DNA from: Epithemia pelagica
Taxonomy: Eukaryota > Bacillariophyta > Bacillariophyceae > Surirellales > Surirellaceae
Reading direction: 5' to 3'
DNA length: 64,000 bases
Assembly: GCA_946965045.2 (NCBI GenBank)
Contig: OX337229.1
Coordinates: 2,666,001 to 2,730,000, forward strand
Positions 31,174-41,536 of the stretch are shown here, piece after piece. Both the position numbers and the translations under genes were made by a program. The notes beneath the pieces are model-generated. The model saw nothing but the letters and a program-made list of their open reading frames with translations. It was not told where the DNA came from and made no database searches. Every line of letters starts with the position of its first letter. Position 1 is the first letter of the stretch.

Positions 31174-33825
31174 TCAAGTTTCTGGATTTTCTGCTGTTGC
31201 TGCCGTCGTCGCAACTGAAGCAGTGGGTGGAATTGGTTTCGTCGGAGTGGTATCTCCTGGAGTCGCTGTCGCAGTGCGAGTTTGTAACTGTTTGAGTGAA
31301 GGTTCCACCTTGTTTGCAACTTCCAGAGCATGGCTACGGGCTTCAGAATTCCATTGATGATCCACGGTATTGTGCATCCACTGCTTCAATTCTTCAACAG
31401 CTTTGGTGATCTTCTTGGTGACCGGTTTGAACAGGATGGATTGTGTGGAAGGATTGTCCAAATACAAGGTCATTTGTTCCCACAAAGCAGGCATTTCTTT
31501 TTGAATGCTATCCACCGTTTCTTGAAGCATTTGCGTGACAACTTCAGGCGATTCCTTAATCTTTTGTTGACTCTTTTTCTTGTCGCCACCCTCACCAGTG
31601 CTATCCGAGCGCTCTTGAACAAAGTTGACCAATTTTCCAGCCAAACTTTGTAATGCATGGGCAATAAAGTCATTGCAAGCGTTGCGCAAGGCATCTTCAA
31701 GATCTCGTTTCGAGTCGACATTGGATTCCTGAACCGAAACACCTTCGCGCAAAAGCGTCACAATGGCATTCTCGGTATTCATGGAGAGGAGACGTCGATT
31801 GCGATTCGCCAAGAACTTTGCCATGGCCTTGCCTGCTTCACTGAAATCCAATTGCCGTTCCACGGTACGGAGCTCCAAGTCAAACGGGGAGACTTGTTCT
31901 CGCAATATCAAAAGGTGCTGAACCAAGAACAGATGGGCATCCCTCTGTGATTTCGCCGTTCGAATGAATTGAGCTCCATCCTTCAGCGCGCCAGTACAGG
32001 CCTGTACCGAATGTAGAGCCAAATCTTCAAAGACGCGTGGTTCCACAACACGAAAGATTTTGGACAAGATGCGCAATACTGTGCGCATGGGAGGAAACCA
32101 CGATTCGTAGACCCAATTCAATTGTTCTTGTACGTCCTGCAAGGAATCATTAGGACCCGAAGAGGCCTCTTTGGCCTCACTCTCTTGGTTCGCAGGCTCA
32201 GTGGCTTGTTTTTGCTTTTTCTTGAGTTCCAGCAATTTGTTGGGATAATCCAAATCCTTGGGTGTTGCCTTGAATCGAATGACTTCTCGTTGCAAATGTC
32301 GATTGGCGCAAAAGATTAAACGCTCTTGTGCATCTTCTGTCAAATGGACCAAGGCTTTGGCGGCGGCCGCCGCGGTGGTTTGCTGAGAAGCTTGGACACC
32401 CTCTTCACGAAGCACGGAAACAATTTGGCACAAGGTATCGAGATCGGTCAAACTCACCAAACTACGACGCACGGTGCGATGTAGTGTGGCCGTGCACAGG
32501 GACGCTAAGCAGGTTTGCAGTTCCGTCGTCTTGTGAGGTTGCGCATCACCAAAAAAGTCCACGTACAAGTTCGTTTCGACCGTGCATAGACGAATCCAAA
32601 AGACCGAGGCTAAGCGGGTCATACCAGTAGGTCCATGAAGTTTGTGCAGCTGTTCCATGTGTGCCCTTAGAGTTGGTCGCAGCAGGGTTTCCCTTGAATT
32701 ACAATAGGTTGTACGACATTTCTGAACGAGTTCATAGTATGCCGTCAGTGCCTCCTCTCCCCCAAGCGCATACCGGTGACTTTGCAAGGAATGCAATCGC
32801 GATTTGACAAGTGTCAAGAGTCGATTCGAGCGATTGGAGATTCCATGAAAGCGTGTATAGATCAACGAGGCTTCCAATTGATCGGCCGGTACAATTTGTG
32901 TTGACGGCAAGGCATTGGAAATTTGTTGTGTCGTTGTTTGAATCCGATCTGCCACAGCTTCTTGAATCAGAAACAAGGCAGCTTCCTGCAAGACCAAGGC
33001 GCGACGGTAGTATTCCAAATTTCCCGACACTGGCGTTTGCTGTTGCTGCTGTCTGGATTGTCTCGACTGAGTTTTCTGCAGTTCTTGCAAGGCTTGAGAA
33101 CCACCTGATTCCTTACCAAAATACAAAATCGCATCGTCGATTTCTTGCAATACCTTTGGAAACTCATCATCGTCGACTTTGATTTTCGCCAAACCTCGTA
33201 CATGAGATTGTTGCTGTCTTGAGGTCCCAGTTTTGAACAATACACCGACTTGAATTCCAATTCTATCCACCGCGTTGTAATGCTGCAAGGGTTGGCCAAT
33301 TTCCGCCGCGTGTTGTTCCAAGGCTGTGGCTTGTTCCTGCAATCGATCGGCCGCTGCCGACAATTCCCCCGAATGACGAATCAAGGCCACATGAGCAGCG
33401 GAAATATCTTGAGCAATGTTGAGACTGGCACGACATGCCAATCTTAAACTTGTTGTGTGTTTCCACTGATGCGTCAAAGCTTGCGATACCTCCGAGGCTC
33501 GCGATACGGCCTCCTGTACCACGGGAGACGACTGCATATTGGACACGGTTGCTGTAGGTTCGGTTTCCTTACTTTCCTGATTCGAGCTGGAACTGGAATT
33601 TCCCACAACCACTGAATCTTCATGATAGAGGGATGGAACCGACATGGCCTGCGAAAAAAAGAGCGACGGACCATCACCATGATGATCTATTGAGGAAGCC
33701 GCTGCGGCGGCGGCGCGAGCGGTTGGACCAGCCGTCAATTGGTCAATGCGATTCAATCGAGCAATCTGAGTCGTCGAACGTGGAGCATACGTTTCGTACG
33801 ACACAACACCACTGCCACTGGACAT
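31174..33825 (-). CDS. COG3: Conserved oligomeric Golgi complex subunit 3
   Basis: 883 aa from the first ATG (33825), without introns. COG3/Sec34 landmarks: a coiled N-terminal region (QALTHQWKHTTSLRLACRAS, LQEQATALEQHAAEI), EYYRRALVLQEAALFLIQEAV, YYELVQKCRTTYCNSRETLL, LHRTVRRSLVSLTDLDTLCQ, and LFLVQHLLILREQVSPFDLE. The COG complex tethers retrograde vesicles at the Golgi, and COG3 is in lobe A. The N-terminal 60 residues and C-terminal 50 (Thr/Pro/Ala-rich) look disordered. It ends in TGA. It sits divergent from the CMC4-like gene, 311 bp apart. The frame is open further upstream but without an ATG. Confidence 0.9.
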   Translation of the reverse strand: MSSGSGVVSYETYAPRSTTQIARLNRIDQLTAGPTARAAAAAASSIDHHGDGPSLFFSQAMSVPSLYHEDSVVVGNSSSSSNQESKETEPTATVSNMQSSPVVQEAVSRASEVSQALTHQWKHTTSLRLACRASLNIAQDISAAHVALIRHSGELSAAADRLQEQATALEQHAAEIGQPLQHYNAVDRIGIQVGVLFKTGTSRQQQSHVRGLAKIKVDDDEFPKVLQEIDDAILYFGKESGGSQALQELQKTQSRQSRQQQQQTPVSGNLEYYRRALVLQEAALFLIQEAVADRIQTTTQQISNALPSTQIVPADQLEASLIYTRFHGISNRSNRLLTLVKSRLHSLQSHRYALGGEEALTAYYELVQKCRTTYCNSRETLLRPTLRAHMEQLHKLHGPTGMTRLASVFWIRLCTVETNLYVDFFGDAQPHKTTELQTCLASLCTATLHRTVRRSLVSLTDLDTLCQIVSVLREEGVQASQQTTAAAAAKALVHLTEDAQERLIFCANRHLQREVIRFKATPKDLDYPNKLLELKKKQKQATEPANQESEAKEASSGPNDSLQDVQEQLNWVYESWFPPMRTVLRILSKIFRVVEPRVFEDLALHSVQACTGALKDGAQFIRTAKSQRDAHLFLVQHLLILREQVSPFDLELRTVERQLDFSEAGKAMAKFLANRNRRLLSMNTENAIVTLLREGVSVQESNVDSKRDLEDALRNACNDFIAHALQSLAGKLVNFVQERSDSTGEGGDKKKSQQKIKESPEVVTQMLQETVDSIQKEMPALWEQMTLYLDNPSTQSILFKPVTKKITKAVEELKQWMHNTVDHQWNSEARSHALEVANKVEPSLKQLQTRTATATPGDTTPTKPIPPTASVATTAATAENPET

Positions 33826-34136
33826 TGTTCTATCTTCTTTGGATATACAAAAGATAAGACAAAGGAGGGATACCTGTAATGCAAAGATGCCCCTCGCGAG
33901 AATGGCATAAAGACCGGCCACAACTCCGGGTTTTTCGAAACGCGACCGTCCGTTCAAGGAGATGAAGGTACCGACCGATGCTCCGGCCACATTGCCAAGG
34001 CTTCACCACGTCATCACATCCGTCAAACGATCACGTTTGTTCACAATGGTGCGTGTTGTCGTCTTCCATCCTCGTAGAGAGGACCCACAGAAACCTGAAA
34101 CGTGACAAAGGAGCCGTAACTTTTCAAGACGATACA

Positions 34137-34370
34137 ATGACTGGACATGACAGTGATCCCTCTAATTATTTTTCTGCGGCCGAACGGACTGCGATTGTTC
34201 GAAGCAAGTGCCAAAAGAAAGCCTGTGCTATTCAAACCTGTTTGGCTCAAGTTGGATACGAACAATCTCGATGCCAAAAGGTAATTGATACGTACAATAG
34301 CTGCTCCAAACAAGCATTGGACGAGGCTGTTGCAGAGGCTCAAAAACAACCCAAAACGGGGAACAAATGA
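34137..34370 (+). CDS. CMC4-like twin-CX9C mitochondrial protein
   Basis: 77 aa. The core CQKKACAIQTC then SRCQKVIDTYNSC matches the coiled-coil-helix-coiled-coil-helix fold of CMC4 (MTCP1NB-type), in which the first helix carries an extra Cys. Such proteins are imported into the mitochondrial intermembrane space by MIA40/ERV1 oxidation and are linked to respiratory-chain assembly. The ATG at 34137 gives a normal length. The frame is open upstream without an ATG. An ATG followed by GTGCGT at 34054 looks like a splice start but leads to no workable joining. Confidence 0.75.
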   Translation: MTGHDSDPSNYFSAAERTAIVRSKCQKKACAIQTCLAQVGYEQSRCQKVIDTYNSCSKQALDEAVAEAQKQPKTGNK

Positions 34371-34967
34371 GCAAACAACATCTACCTTAAGTCACATCGA
34401 TGCAGAAAATTAAAAACATTTCTGCTTGCGATGACACCCTCCGTTGTTGAATCTATCTGTGGAATACTGATGTTTTCTGATTTCCACTTTTACGCATGCC
34501 AGGTGGGTCTTGCGGCCAATGCCAATCCAGCTTGTCATGATAAGATTGCATCTTTCCTCTCTTGTCGATTACAAACCAGGGATCGACAATCAAAGACCAG
34601 AAGGATCGAATGATTTTTGGTGGGGCTAACACGAAAGTCACGACTTATCACTCTGCCTCTCGTGGGCGTTGAGTCGAACCGGGAACGCTGCGTAGATTTA
34701 TTTTGAGAGACGATTCACAGAAAAAACAAGAAGAGCCGATCTACTCATTCTTTCCCTTGAAATGAATACCGAAAATTTTGTTGCATATAATTTCTTTAGA
34801 ATTCCAAGGATATGGTGAATGAGAGCGTCCGCCTCACATCTCATGTATTTGTCCAGCTCTGAGAGCCTCAGAGTAAGAGTGCTGAGTCTTTTTTCCGCGT
34901 TGCGCGCTACAATGGGGGGATAGTCTGCTCATAGTAGCAACTTGACAGCCTTACAGATGATGAAATC
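34371..34967. other. Intergenic region, about 600 bp
   Basis: Lies between convergent genes. A short plus-strand frame (34431-34613) contains one CX9C spacing but no start context or family match. It could be an alternative 3' exon of the CMC4-like gene or chance. Confidence 0.4.
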
Positions 34968-35876
34968 TTACTCACATCCCATCTCTGGCCATCGCCATAC
35001 CAAGACAGTATCGATCACCGGTATCAATAGCACCAACAACCAAAACCAAATAATATTGGTGGATACGACAATCATAAAGACTGCAACAAGCACGGTCAAA
35101 TCGACAATGGTATCGATTTGCATTTTTGCCCTCGTGGCCTCTTGGTGCTGAGTGGTTCGCTGGCTGGCCGTCAGTAGACGGTCGTCTCGCTGTACCAAAA
35201 TTAACATGATCAGCGACACACCACGGGCCAAGAGAATATTGGCGGAATACAAGATGTATACATCGGCCGAATCAATGACGGTGACAAGATTCATGGTCAA
35301 TGGAATGACAACAAGGAAGAGCAACCACAAAAAGTTGAAACGACGAAGTGCTCCGGTCGTTTGTCGAACATGACGAAACAGCTTTTCGTGTTGAGACCAT
35401 AAAAAGGCAATTACAAAAAAGCTAACCACAAAGGCCTCCAGAATGTCCTTGTTGTCATTGTAAAAGTCCCTGAACTTGTCATCACCTGGATTGCCGTTAT
35501 CTTCTTCGTTATTGCGAAAATCCAATGTGGAATCCACGAGTGGCAAGGTTAGAAGGGTCATGGCAATTGCTACCACTCCATCGGTGAACCCTGCCAAACG
35601 TTCCGCCGATTGCAAGTCACCCGTCAAGGGTGATTCTGGCTCCACAACGGCAGTCGCATCTTTATTTTTGTCGTTGCTCGGATGCGGAGCCAAATCTTCC
35701 TGGAAACTTGATTTGCTCGAATCCTCCGATTCGATCGGGGCTTTTTTTGTTTCACGATAACTTGAACCGCCCGCAACGAATGTTTGCTCCATCTTTGAGG
35801 CAGCCAACGACGGCTCTGGCTGCTTTCCGGAAGACTGTCCTTCTGTATCGTTGGAGATGTGTGTATCTTTTGTCAT
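34968..35876 (-). CDS. TMEM175-like (DUF1211) potassium channel protein, copy A
   Basis: 302 aa from the first ATG of the frame. After a polar N-terminus of about 90 residues comes the family signature RLAGFTDGVVAIAMTLLTL, corresponding to the RxxxFSD selectivity helix of TMEM175. Then follow DNKDILEAFVVSFFVIAFLWSQHEKLFRHV and further membrane segments (LWLLFLVVIPLTMNLV, ILLARGVSLIMLILV, LTVLVAVFMIVVS, WFWLLVLLIPVID). This makes about six helices in one repeat. Family members conduct K+ (and H+) across endolysosomal or bacterial membranes. It lies head to head with copy B, with about 250 bp between start codons. Confidence 0.88.
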   Translation of the reverse strand: MTKDTHISNDTEGQSSGKQPEPSLAASKMEQTFVAGGSSYRETKKAPIESEDSSKSSFQEDLAPHPSNDKNKDATAVVEPESPLTGDLQSAERLAGFTDGVVAIAMTLLTLPLVDSTLDFRNNEEDNGNPGDDKFRDFYNDNKDILEAFVVSFFVIAFLWSQHEKLFRHVRQTTGALRRFNFLWLLFLVVIPLTMNLVTVIDSADVYILYSANILLARGVSLIMLILVQRDDRLLTASQRTTQHQEATRAKMQIDTIVDLTVLVAVFMIVVSTNIIWFWLLVLLIPVIDTVLVWRWPEMGCE

Positions 35877-36126
35877 CTCTTCGTATTGTAACTTGTGACA
35901 ACGGCTGGAACAACAAGACGTGCGCCCATGGTGCAAGAAAGTATCTTTTGCGGTCGCTTATGAATCGCTATTTGAAGACCCGTATTGACCAGTCAACACT
36001 CGTGACACAATGATACCAACCAACACCATTGTCATCGACGAGCGAAAGATCTTTGCTTCGTAAGGAACAATAACGTTCTGTCTTCCCAACAACCCTCCAA
36101 CACTTTTTCCTTGGTGACCATAATCA

Positions 36127-36885
36127 ATGCAACAGTCGTCTGTGACCGAAATAATTGCACCCGTCACCGGGGAGGCATCAACTACCACAAGGACAAACTC
36201 CAATGCCCACAGCAACTACCCTAGCACCAACGCAACCGTCTCCAACAATGAGAGTGTGTACCCTGACCTAGCTAATGCTCATCCCTCATCAAAACGTGTC
36301 ATTCCCTTCACCGACGCGGCAGTGGCCATTTCCATCACGTTACTGATTTTCCCCTTGATGGATGCAAGTTTTGAGTACAAGGGTGATTCTCTTCACGATT
36401 ATTTTCATGACAACAAAAAGGGATTCGAAACGTTTGTCGTGTCCTTTACCATGATTGGAATTTTGTGGACTGCACATGATCGCGTGTGGTCACATGTGGG
36501 CAAAACATCACCCCTGCTACGGCGGCTCAATTTGTTTTGGTTGCTCATGGTAGTGATTCTACCCGTGGTTATGAATCTAGTAACAGTCTTTGGGACTACT
36601 GCAACCTACCACTTGTATGGTACAACTATTTTCTTGGCCCAGATATCCGTCATGCTCATGCATGCTGTGGTAAAACGAGACAAGCGATTGTGGAAACATG
36701 GGAGTAACCACCCGTTCCATAGGACCAATCGGAGCATACAGATAGAAAACTTGATTGATTCGGTCGTATTTGCCGCTGCCTCAGTGGTTGGAGCCTTGAT
36801 TCAATCCGCTTGGATGATGTTGATTGTTCTTTTTCTTCCAGTGATTCATCAACTACTGGATTGGAAGTATCCGAACGGATTCTAA
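36127..36885 (+). CDS. TMEM175-like (DUF1211) potassium channel protein, copy B
   Basis: 252 aa from ATG 36127 to TAA. It has the same architecture as copy A: VIPFTDAAVAISITLLIFPL (signature helix, less canonical), DNKKGFETFVVSFTMIGILWTAHDRVWSHV, LFWLLMVVILPVVMNLV, TTIFLAQISVMLMHAVV, then two C-terminal helices. The Arg of the RxxxFSD motif is replaced (R/K-VIPFTD), so ion selectivity may differ. The two genes are probably an inverted tandem duplication. Confidence 0.85.
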   Translation: MQQSSVTEIIAPVTGEASTTTRTNSNAHSNYPSTNATVSNNESVYPDLANAHPSSKRVIPFTDAAVAISITLLIFPLMDASFEYKGDSLHDYFHDNKKGFETFVVSFTMIGILWTAHDRVWSHVGKTSPLLRRLNLFWLLMVVILPVVMNLVTVFGTTATYHLYGTTIFLAQISVMLMHAVVKRDKRLWKHGSNHPFHRTNRSIQIENLIDSVVFAAASVVGALIQSAWMMLIVLFLPVIHQLLDWKYPNGF

Positions 36886-37222
36886 ATAACCAAGACGGTT
36901 CTGTTCATGTTGCAAGGATTCAGTGTACCTGTGCCCCTGTTCAAAATCTTTCTCCATAGATGCGGGGAATGAAGGCTAACTGTCCTCTCTTTTTGTTTCC
37001 GACTTTAGTTTCATTTCACTGCAATTCATCTGTTGACAAAGGATGGTTCAAGAGACGTTTCACCATAATGTGCAAGCTTTCACATTCCCGAACCGTGGAT
37101 TTGGGGTACGATGCCCGTATTTCTCGTTGTTATGGAACTCATTTGGCAGATTGAAACAGTAAGACGTTGCAGAAACAGCACGTGAACTCGTTTGTTTATT
37201 GTCGTAACTAGAAGTATCATTT
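36886..37222. other. Intergenic region, 337 bp
   Basis: Lies between convergent genes. No gene is seen. Confidence 0.45.
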
Positions 37223-37963
37223 CTACGCAAGCTTTTTCCAGATTTGCGTCTTCTCCTTGCAAGAGTCTCGCTGAGGTGTCTTGTTATTGCCGTCGCCATG
37301 TAGAGAGCCACGGGAGGATGGAACGCCCAACGTGGAGGTTGGTGGTGGAGAAGCTTTCTGATTCTGCGACTCGTCCAGCAGGTAGTCGGTGCAACAACGG
37401 CAAGTGTTCCGAGATCGACTGTTTGTTTGTAAGACAATGTCCTTGTACGAAGAAACAGGAGCGACGATTGTCGACGATGTAAACGATACCACAGTTGGCA
37501 CGGCAGAAAGAATCTCCCAATCTGCTTCATGGCAATCTTGGTGGGCTTCTTCTCGTTCAAGTGGATGAGTATCCAAGACGCCGCAAGTCGTTTTGCCTGC
37601 TCCCACCGAGATGGTACAAAGACTGGAAACCACACTGGTTGAATCTGCATTCATGATTAGGCCCTTTTCTTCATCGGGCATGGTAGTATCGTTCATGCAC
37701 ATATCCAAATCGAAAGTATCAATGGTTAGTGAATAACAATCCGATCGGACCTCATCGGAATCACAGTCTTGTTTGTCCATGGCTTCCATTGAAACATGAT
37801 TTACAGTGGGGACAAAAGTGCCTGCCAAGTCCTCTTGTTCCTCACAACCAAAGGAAAGAAGCAGACCTTCCATCATGGAGTCTATTCCTTGCCACTGTTG
37901 ATTTTCTCGTGCCGGGCGAGGTTTTGTCTTTTTTTTGAGTTTGGGTCGCTTCTTTTTGCCCAT
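37223..37963 (-). CDS. Unknown acidic protein with basic N-terminus
   Basis: 246 aa from ATG 37963. It opens with a lysine-rich cluster (MGKKKRPKLKKKTKPRP, a possible nuclear or nucleolar signal). An acidic, Ser/Thr-rich middle with several cysteines follows, then RNTCRCCTDYLLDE near the C-terminus. No family is recognised. Coding character is supported by the single open frame and composition only. Confidence 0.45.
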   Translation of the reverse strand: MGKKKRPKLKKKTKPRPARENQQWQGIDSMMEGLLLSFGCEEQEDLAGTFVPTVNHVSMEAMDKQDCDSDEVRSDCYSLTIDTFDLDMCMNDTTMPDEEKGLIMNADSTSVVSSLCTISVGAGKTTCGVLDTHPLEREEAHQDCHEADWEILSAVPTVVSFTSSTIVAPVSSYKDIVLQTNSRSRNTCRCCTDYLLDESQNQKASPPPTSTLGVPSSRGSLHGDGNNKTPQRDSCKEKTQIWKKLA

Positions 37964-38214
37964 TCTTTTATCAAGCCCGAATGACTCACTTGAGTGTTAC
38001 TACTACGTTGTTGCTGTTGCTGTTGGTGGTGGTGTGGTTTCGTTTGCTTTTGCTTGTATCTTTTCGTCTTGAATCATGCCGGCACTCACCCCTGTGTTGG
38101 TATCAATTTTATGGACATGTTTTTTTTTGACACCAACAGAACTCGAGACGTGTTTCTCCTGTACGTTTGAAACGTTCGCGACTCGATCCATCGCTGAATC
38201 TTTCCATGAGACCC

Positions 38215-39030
38215 CTATTCTTCTTCCGTTTTGACATTACGGGCTTGTTTCTTGTCCTTTTTGTTCTTTTTCTTGAGTTCCTTGGCTGCCTTTTTGGCCT
38301 CCTTGCGGGCTTTCTTGGCCTCCTTTTTGGCCTTTTTGGCGGCGCGTTTGGCTTCCTTCTTTTCTCGTTTCTGGTCTTTCCGATTGGCCGCAGCACGCGG
38401 TTCCATGGTGTTTGGTTCCGTCCGAGACTCGACCGGAACGACACTCGCTGTTGTTGCCGTGGTGGTGTTTGTCCGAGTCTCGTTCGGGTCCGTGGCGGGG
38501 AGCTCCTCGTGGACCACCCTCGTCGGAGCCTCGTGGACTCCTGCACTCGTCAAATCCTCCACGGGTGAAGGTGGTTGTGGTAGATCGTCCTGATCTTTGT
38601 CTTTTTGGTATTCTTCGTCCTCGTCGTCCACATGGATAGGATCCGTTTCGTGTTGCAATTGATGCAATCGTTCTCGTTGGTTCCGACGCCGAGCAACATC
38701 CTCCGTAGCGTCTTCTCCCGTGACAGTTGTCATGCTGCGTGCAACCTGATACAAGTCTTCCCACATGGAAGGATTGAGACCCAATGGTTGTGCCGACATT
38801 GTGGAATGGTACGACCGTTGTGGATCGGATGCGTGGAGGAATTGTGCTTGTTGTTGTTGTGCTTGTTGTTTTTGGGTGGCGAGAAATTGGGTCAAGAAAT
38901 CCACCGCATCCGACTCGGAAATGGCCGTACTGGACCATGATGTATTATTAGTATCATTGGTGACCACCTTGACGCGAATATCTCCCATGGCCGATCCATC
39001 GTGAAGCGATGCAGTGCCGGAACCCAACAT
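38215..39030 (-). CDS. Unknown protein with Lys/Ala coiled-coil-like tail
   Basis: 271 aa from ATG 39030. The frame is open further upstream but that part overlaps the SET gene and reads poorly. Middle segments include DAVDFLTQFLATQKQQAQQQQAQ and an acidic linker. The last 60 residues are almost only Lys, Ala and Glu (KRAAKKAKKEAKKARKEAKK), forming a charged helix. No domain is recognised. It is divergent from the SET gene, about 200 bp apart. Confidence 0.5.
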   Translation of the reverse strand: MLGSGTASLHDGSAMGDIRVKVVTNDTNNTSWSSTAISESDAVDFLTQFLATQKQQAQQQQAQFLHASDPQRSYHSTMSAQPLGLNPSMWEDLYQVARSMTTVTGEDATEDVARRRNQRERLHQLQHETDPIHVDDEDEEYQKDKDQDDLPQPPSPVEDLTSAGVHEAPTRVVHEELPATDPNETRTNTTTATTASVVPVESRTEPNTMEPRAAANRKDQKREKKEAKRAAKKAKKEAKKARKEAKKAAKELKKKNKKDKKQARNVKTEEE

Positions 39031-39233
39031 GGTCCACAACCGTGAATTGAGAATTGAGAATTGAAACGAGGGCGAATGGTTGTGGTTCTGTGGTTGTGAC
39101 GACGGACGGACGTCCGGTGTTGGAAAGATCCTTCCAGAAAGATCCAGAATTGTCGATGAAAAGATACGCCCCACTGATTCCCCCACTGGATCTTGTGATT
39201 TCTGATTTCTGATGGCAACGACCAACGACCACC

Positions 39234-41219
39234 ATGTCCAAGGGAATAGAGAATCACAGCGGTGACAACAACAAGAAAGATAATGATAAAGACGAGGAGG
39301 AACGGGACCGAAGAGAGGGCTTTCAATTGTTGTTGGGAGGTTTGTCGATTCAGGACGTCTCGGTAGATGCCTGGGACAATCAAAGTGTCGGCAGCAGCAG
39401 CCATCACGACAGTGAGGATGATGATCGTTGCGAGGAATCGCTCGGACGAGGAAAGGAACCAAGAATGCCGACTACGCCGGTACACCATGACTCGCCACAT
39501 GCTCCTCTGTTGAAATCTTCTTGTTCTTCTTCGAGTCGTCCTCCACAACACTACAAACCATTGACGGGTCCACAACACCAACTGGAAACTCGAGTCATGT
39601 TTCGACAGGCGTATACTACCAGTCGTACCGGAACTGGCCATGGTCGAGTCGAACGGCCCCCCGTCCAACCGGTACAGTTTCTCGAAAATGACAAAGATCG
39701 AGGCAAGGGATTGATTGCGACGCGATCCATTCCATCGGGTGAGACCATTTATACCGAACGAGCGGCCGTTGTGACACAACTTCCCGGCGATCCCATTCGA
39801 GCCTGTCAATACTGTTTTCGGTCTCTGGAACCCGCCTCCCGAGCCGTATACCAGGAACAGGACGATCATGAGGAGGACGAGGAACAGCAGCATGCCAGGG
39901 CACAACCAAACTCGACAAACTCGAGTCATTCGTTGCCCTGTTCTCACTTGTGGCCGGTGCCGGAATACGACTTTGCGTCGTCAAATGATGATTCCTTGTT
40001 GTTGTCCTCACAGTTCGCGAAACAAGAGAGTCACCAATTCCTCCGAATTGATCGCTTTCAACGCATTCATTGTACCCACTGCAACTCGTGGTTTTGTCAC
40101 GTTCATTGTTTCAAGGCACTCGAACAACAAGTGGGGGACCATTGTTTGTGTCGACAAGCCTTGAATCTCTTGATAGAAGAGCCGAATGATCCTTCGGCCG
40201 ATCCAACAACAACGACAAGAACAACAACACCATCGCCTCTTCCTCCTGTACAGGCACCCATTGCTCTCGCCACACGCATGTTTGCCATGGCGGTGCATCA
40301 CCATCGAACCAATCCTCCGGACTTGGCGGCAGAGGAATCCAACTTGGATGGTGACAATCAGTTTTGGAATGGCTTGTGTGGGTCGGCCGCTGACGTGACA
40401 CCACTGGAACTGGGATATCCTGTGGTTGCCAACAACGATACGGCCGACAACCAGAAAATCGAGCACGACGACGAGGACGACGACAAGGACAACCATTACC
40501 ATCAACAACCACCAAACGGTACGACCGAATCGGCTCGCCCCTCCTATACATTGCAACCCTTGTACCAACAACTGGTAGTCTTGTATGATTTGACCGACCA
40601 AGAACGTTCCACCGGTCTTTCCTTGACCTTGTTGGAAACCTTGGCCAGTCGAGCAGCTCGGAATGGATTTGGATTTTCGACGCAGTCTCCCTTTACCTCA
40701 TATTACAATGCTGTAATGCGGACCTGTCGTCGCGGCACGAAACAACACGAGACACTGTTGCGACAAGTGGCACACGCCGTAGGAGGATCGCCCACCTTGG
40801 AACGGGGCATGGATCGGCAAGTTCAAACTCGTGTCGTACCGCAATTGGTGGCACTCTTTGCCTTGACGGCACGAATCAATCATTCCTGCAATACACCATC
40901 GTCGTCGTCGTCCTACATTCAACGCCCGTTGTGCGACCACACGGAACCCACCAGTCGCAACAACAAAAACAACAACCACAATAACAACACCTTCAACAGG
41001 GAGGAGGACGATCTCGTGAATGCTCAAGTGCAAAATCAAATGTTTGTGGACTGTCACATGGATTTGGTTGCCACACGTGACATTGCTACGGGACAAGAAA
41101 TTTTGATTTCCTACTTGGGTCCATCCGCCTTGCGGAAACCAACGACTCGGCGACAACGAGATCTCGGAGCAAAATATCTGTTTCAGTGTTCCTGTTCCAA
41201 ATGTAGCAGCCATACATGA
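39234..41219 (+). CDS. SET-domain protein lysine methyltransferase, SMYD-like
   Basis: 661 aa from ATG 39234 to TGA. A disordered N-terminus of about 150 residues precedes the SET-I start (NDKDRGKGLIATRSIPSGETIYTERA). A Cys/His-rich MYND-like insert follows (CQYCFRSL, later HCTHCNSWFCHVHCFKAL and HCLC). The SET core has RINHSCNT near 548-553 and DLVATRDIATGQEILISYLG near 610-632. The post-SET zinc motif is FQCSCSKC. This is the split-SET arrangement of SMYD proteins, which methylate histone and non-histone lysines. The Tyr of EILISYLG and the NHSC motif are retained, so it is likely active. Several Asp/Asn/His homopolymer stretches interrupt it. Confidence 0.85.
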   Translation: MSKGIENHSGDNNKKDNDKDEEERDRREGFQLLLGGLSIQDVSVDAWDNQSVGSSSHHDSEDDDRCEESLGRGKEPRMPTTPVHHDSPHAPLLKSSCSSSSRPPQHYKPLTGPQHQLETRVMFRQAYTTSRTGTGHGRVERPPVQPVQFLENDKDRGKGLIATRSIPSGETIYTERAAVVTQLPGDPIRACQYCFRSLEPASRAVYQEQDDHEEDEEQQHARAQPNSTNSSHSLPCSHLWPVPEYDFASSNDDSLLLSSQFAKQESHQFLRIDRFQRIHCTHCNSWFCHVHCFKALEQQVGDHCLCRQALNLLIEEPNDPSADPTTTTRTTTPSPLPPVQAPIALATRMFAMAVHHHRTNPPDLAAEESNLDGDNQFWNGLCGSAADVTPLELGYPVVANNDTADNQKIEHDDEDDDKDNHYHQQPPNGTTESARPSYTLQPLYQQLVVLYDLTDQERSTGLSLTLLETLASRAARNGFGFSTQSPFTSYYNAVMRTCRRGTKQHETLLRQVAHAVGGSPTLERGMDRQVQTRVVPQLVALFALTARINHSCNTPSSSSSYIQRPLCDHTEPTSRNNKNNNHNNNTFNREEDDLVNAQVQNQMFVDCHMDLVATRDIATGQEILISYLGPSALRKPTTRRQRDLGAKYLFQCSCSKCSSHT

Positions 41220-41536
41220 CTCCTACTTTCGGCAAAGCAACCGGGCAGTTCGAGGAAACAGGTTTCTTTTTGGCGTGTCCCTACTCAGCAAGCGACCTAT
41301 TATTCCGTGTTGTGATATGAGGTCACACTAACGACTCCATGGGATTCAGAATTTTCAAGTGCTCTCCTTTTTGGTTGCGTCCCTTTCCCTTTTAGGGTAA
41401 ATCCAAGATGAAGCAGCAATTTGGCGACAATTTAGGGTTACGATAAACCACAGCATTAGCCCCGAAGACCAGCGAGATTTGCGTAGTACACACCACATCT
41501 CTCCAGCAAACACGTAGTAGCGCTAGTACGGTCAAG
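41220..41536. other. Intergenic spacer, 317 bp
   Basis: Lies between the convergent ends of the two SET genes. No gene is seen. Confidence 0.5.

Noticed and set aside
34431-34613. Second CX9C protein next to the CMC4-like gene
   Set aside because: Only one CX9C spacing, no twin motif and no clear splice link. Too weak to list as a gene.
38237-38938. Other minus-strand frames over the Lys/Ala-rich gene
   Set aside because: Produced by the repetitive KKAKKEAKK coding sequence read in other phases (Arg/Thr/Ser-only translations).
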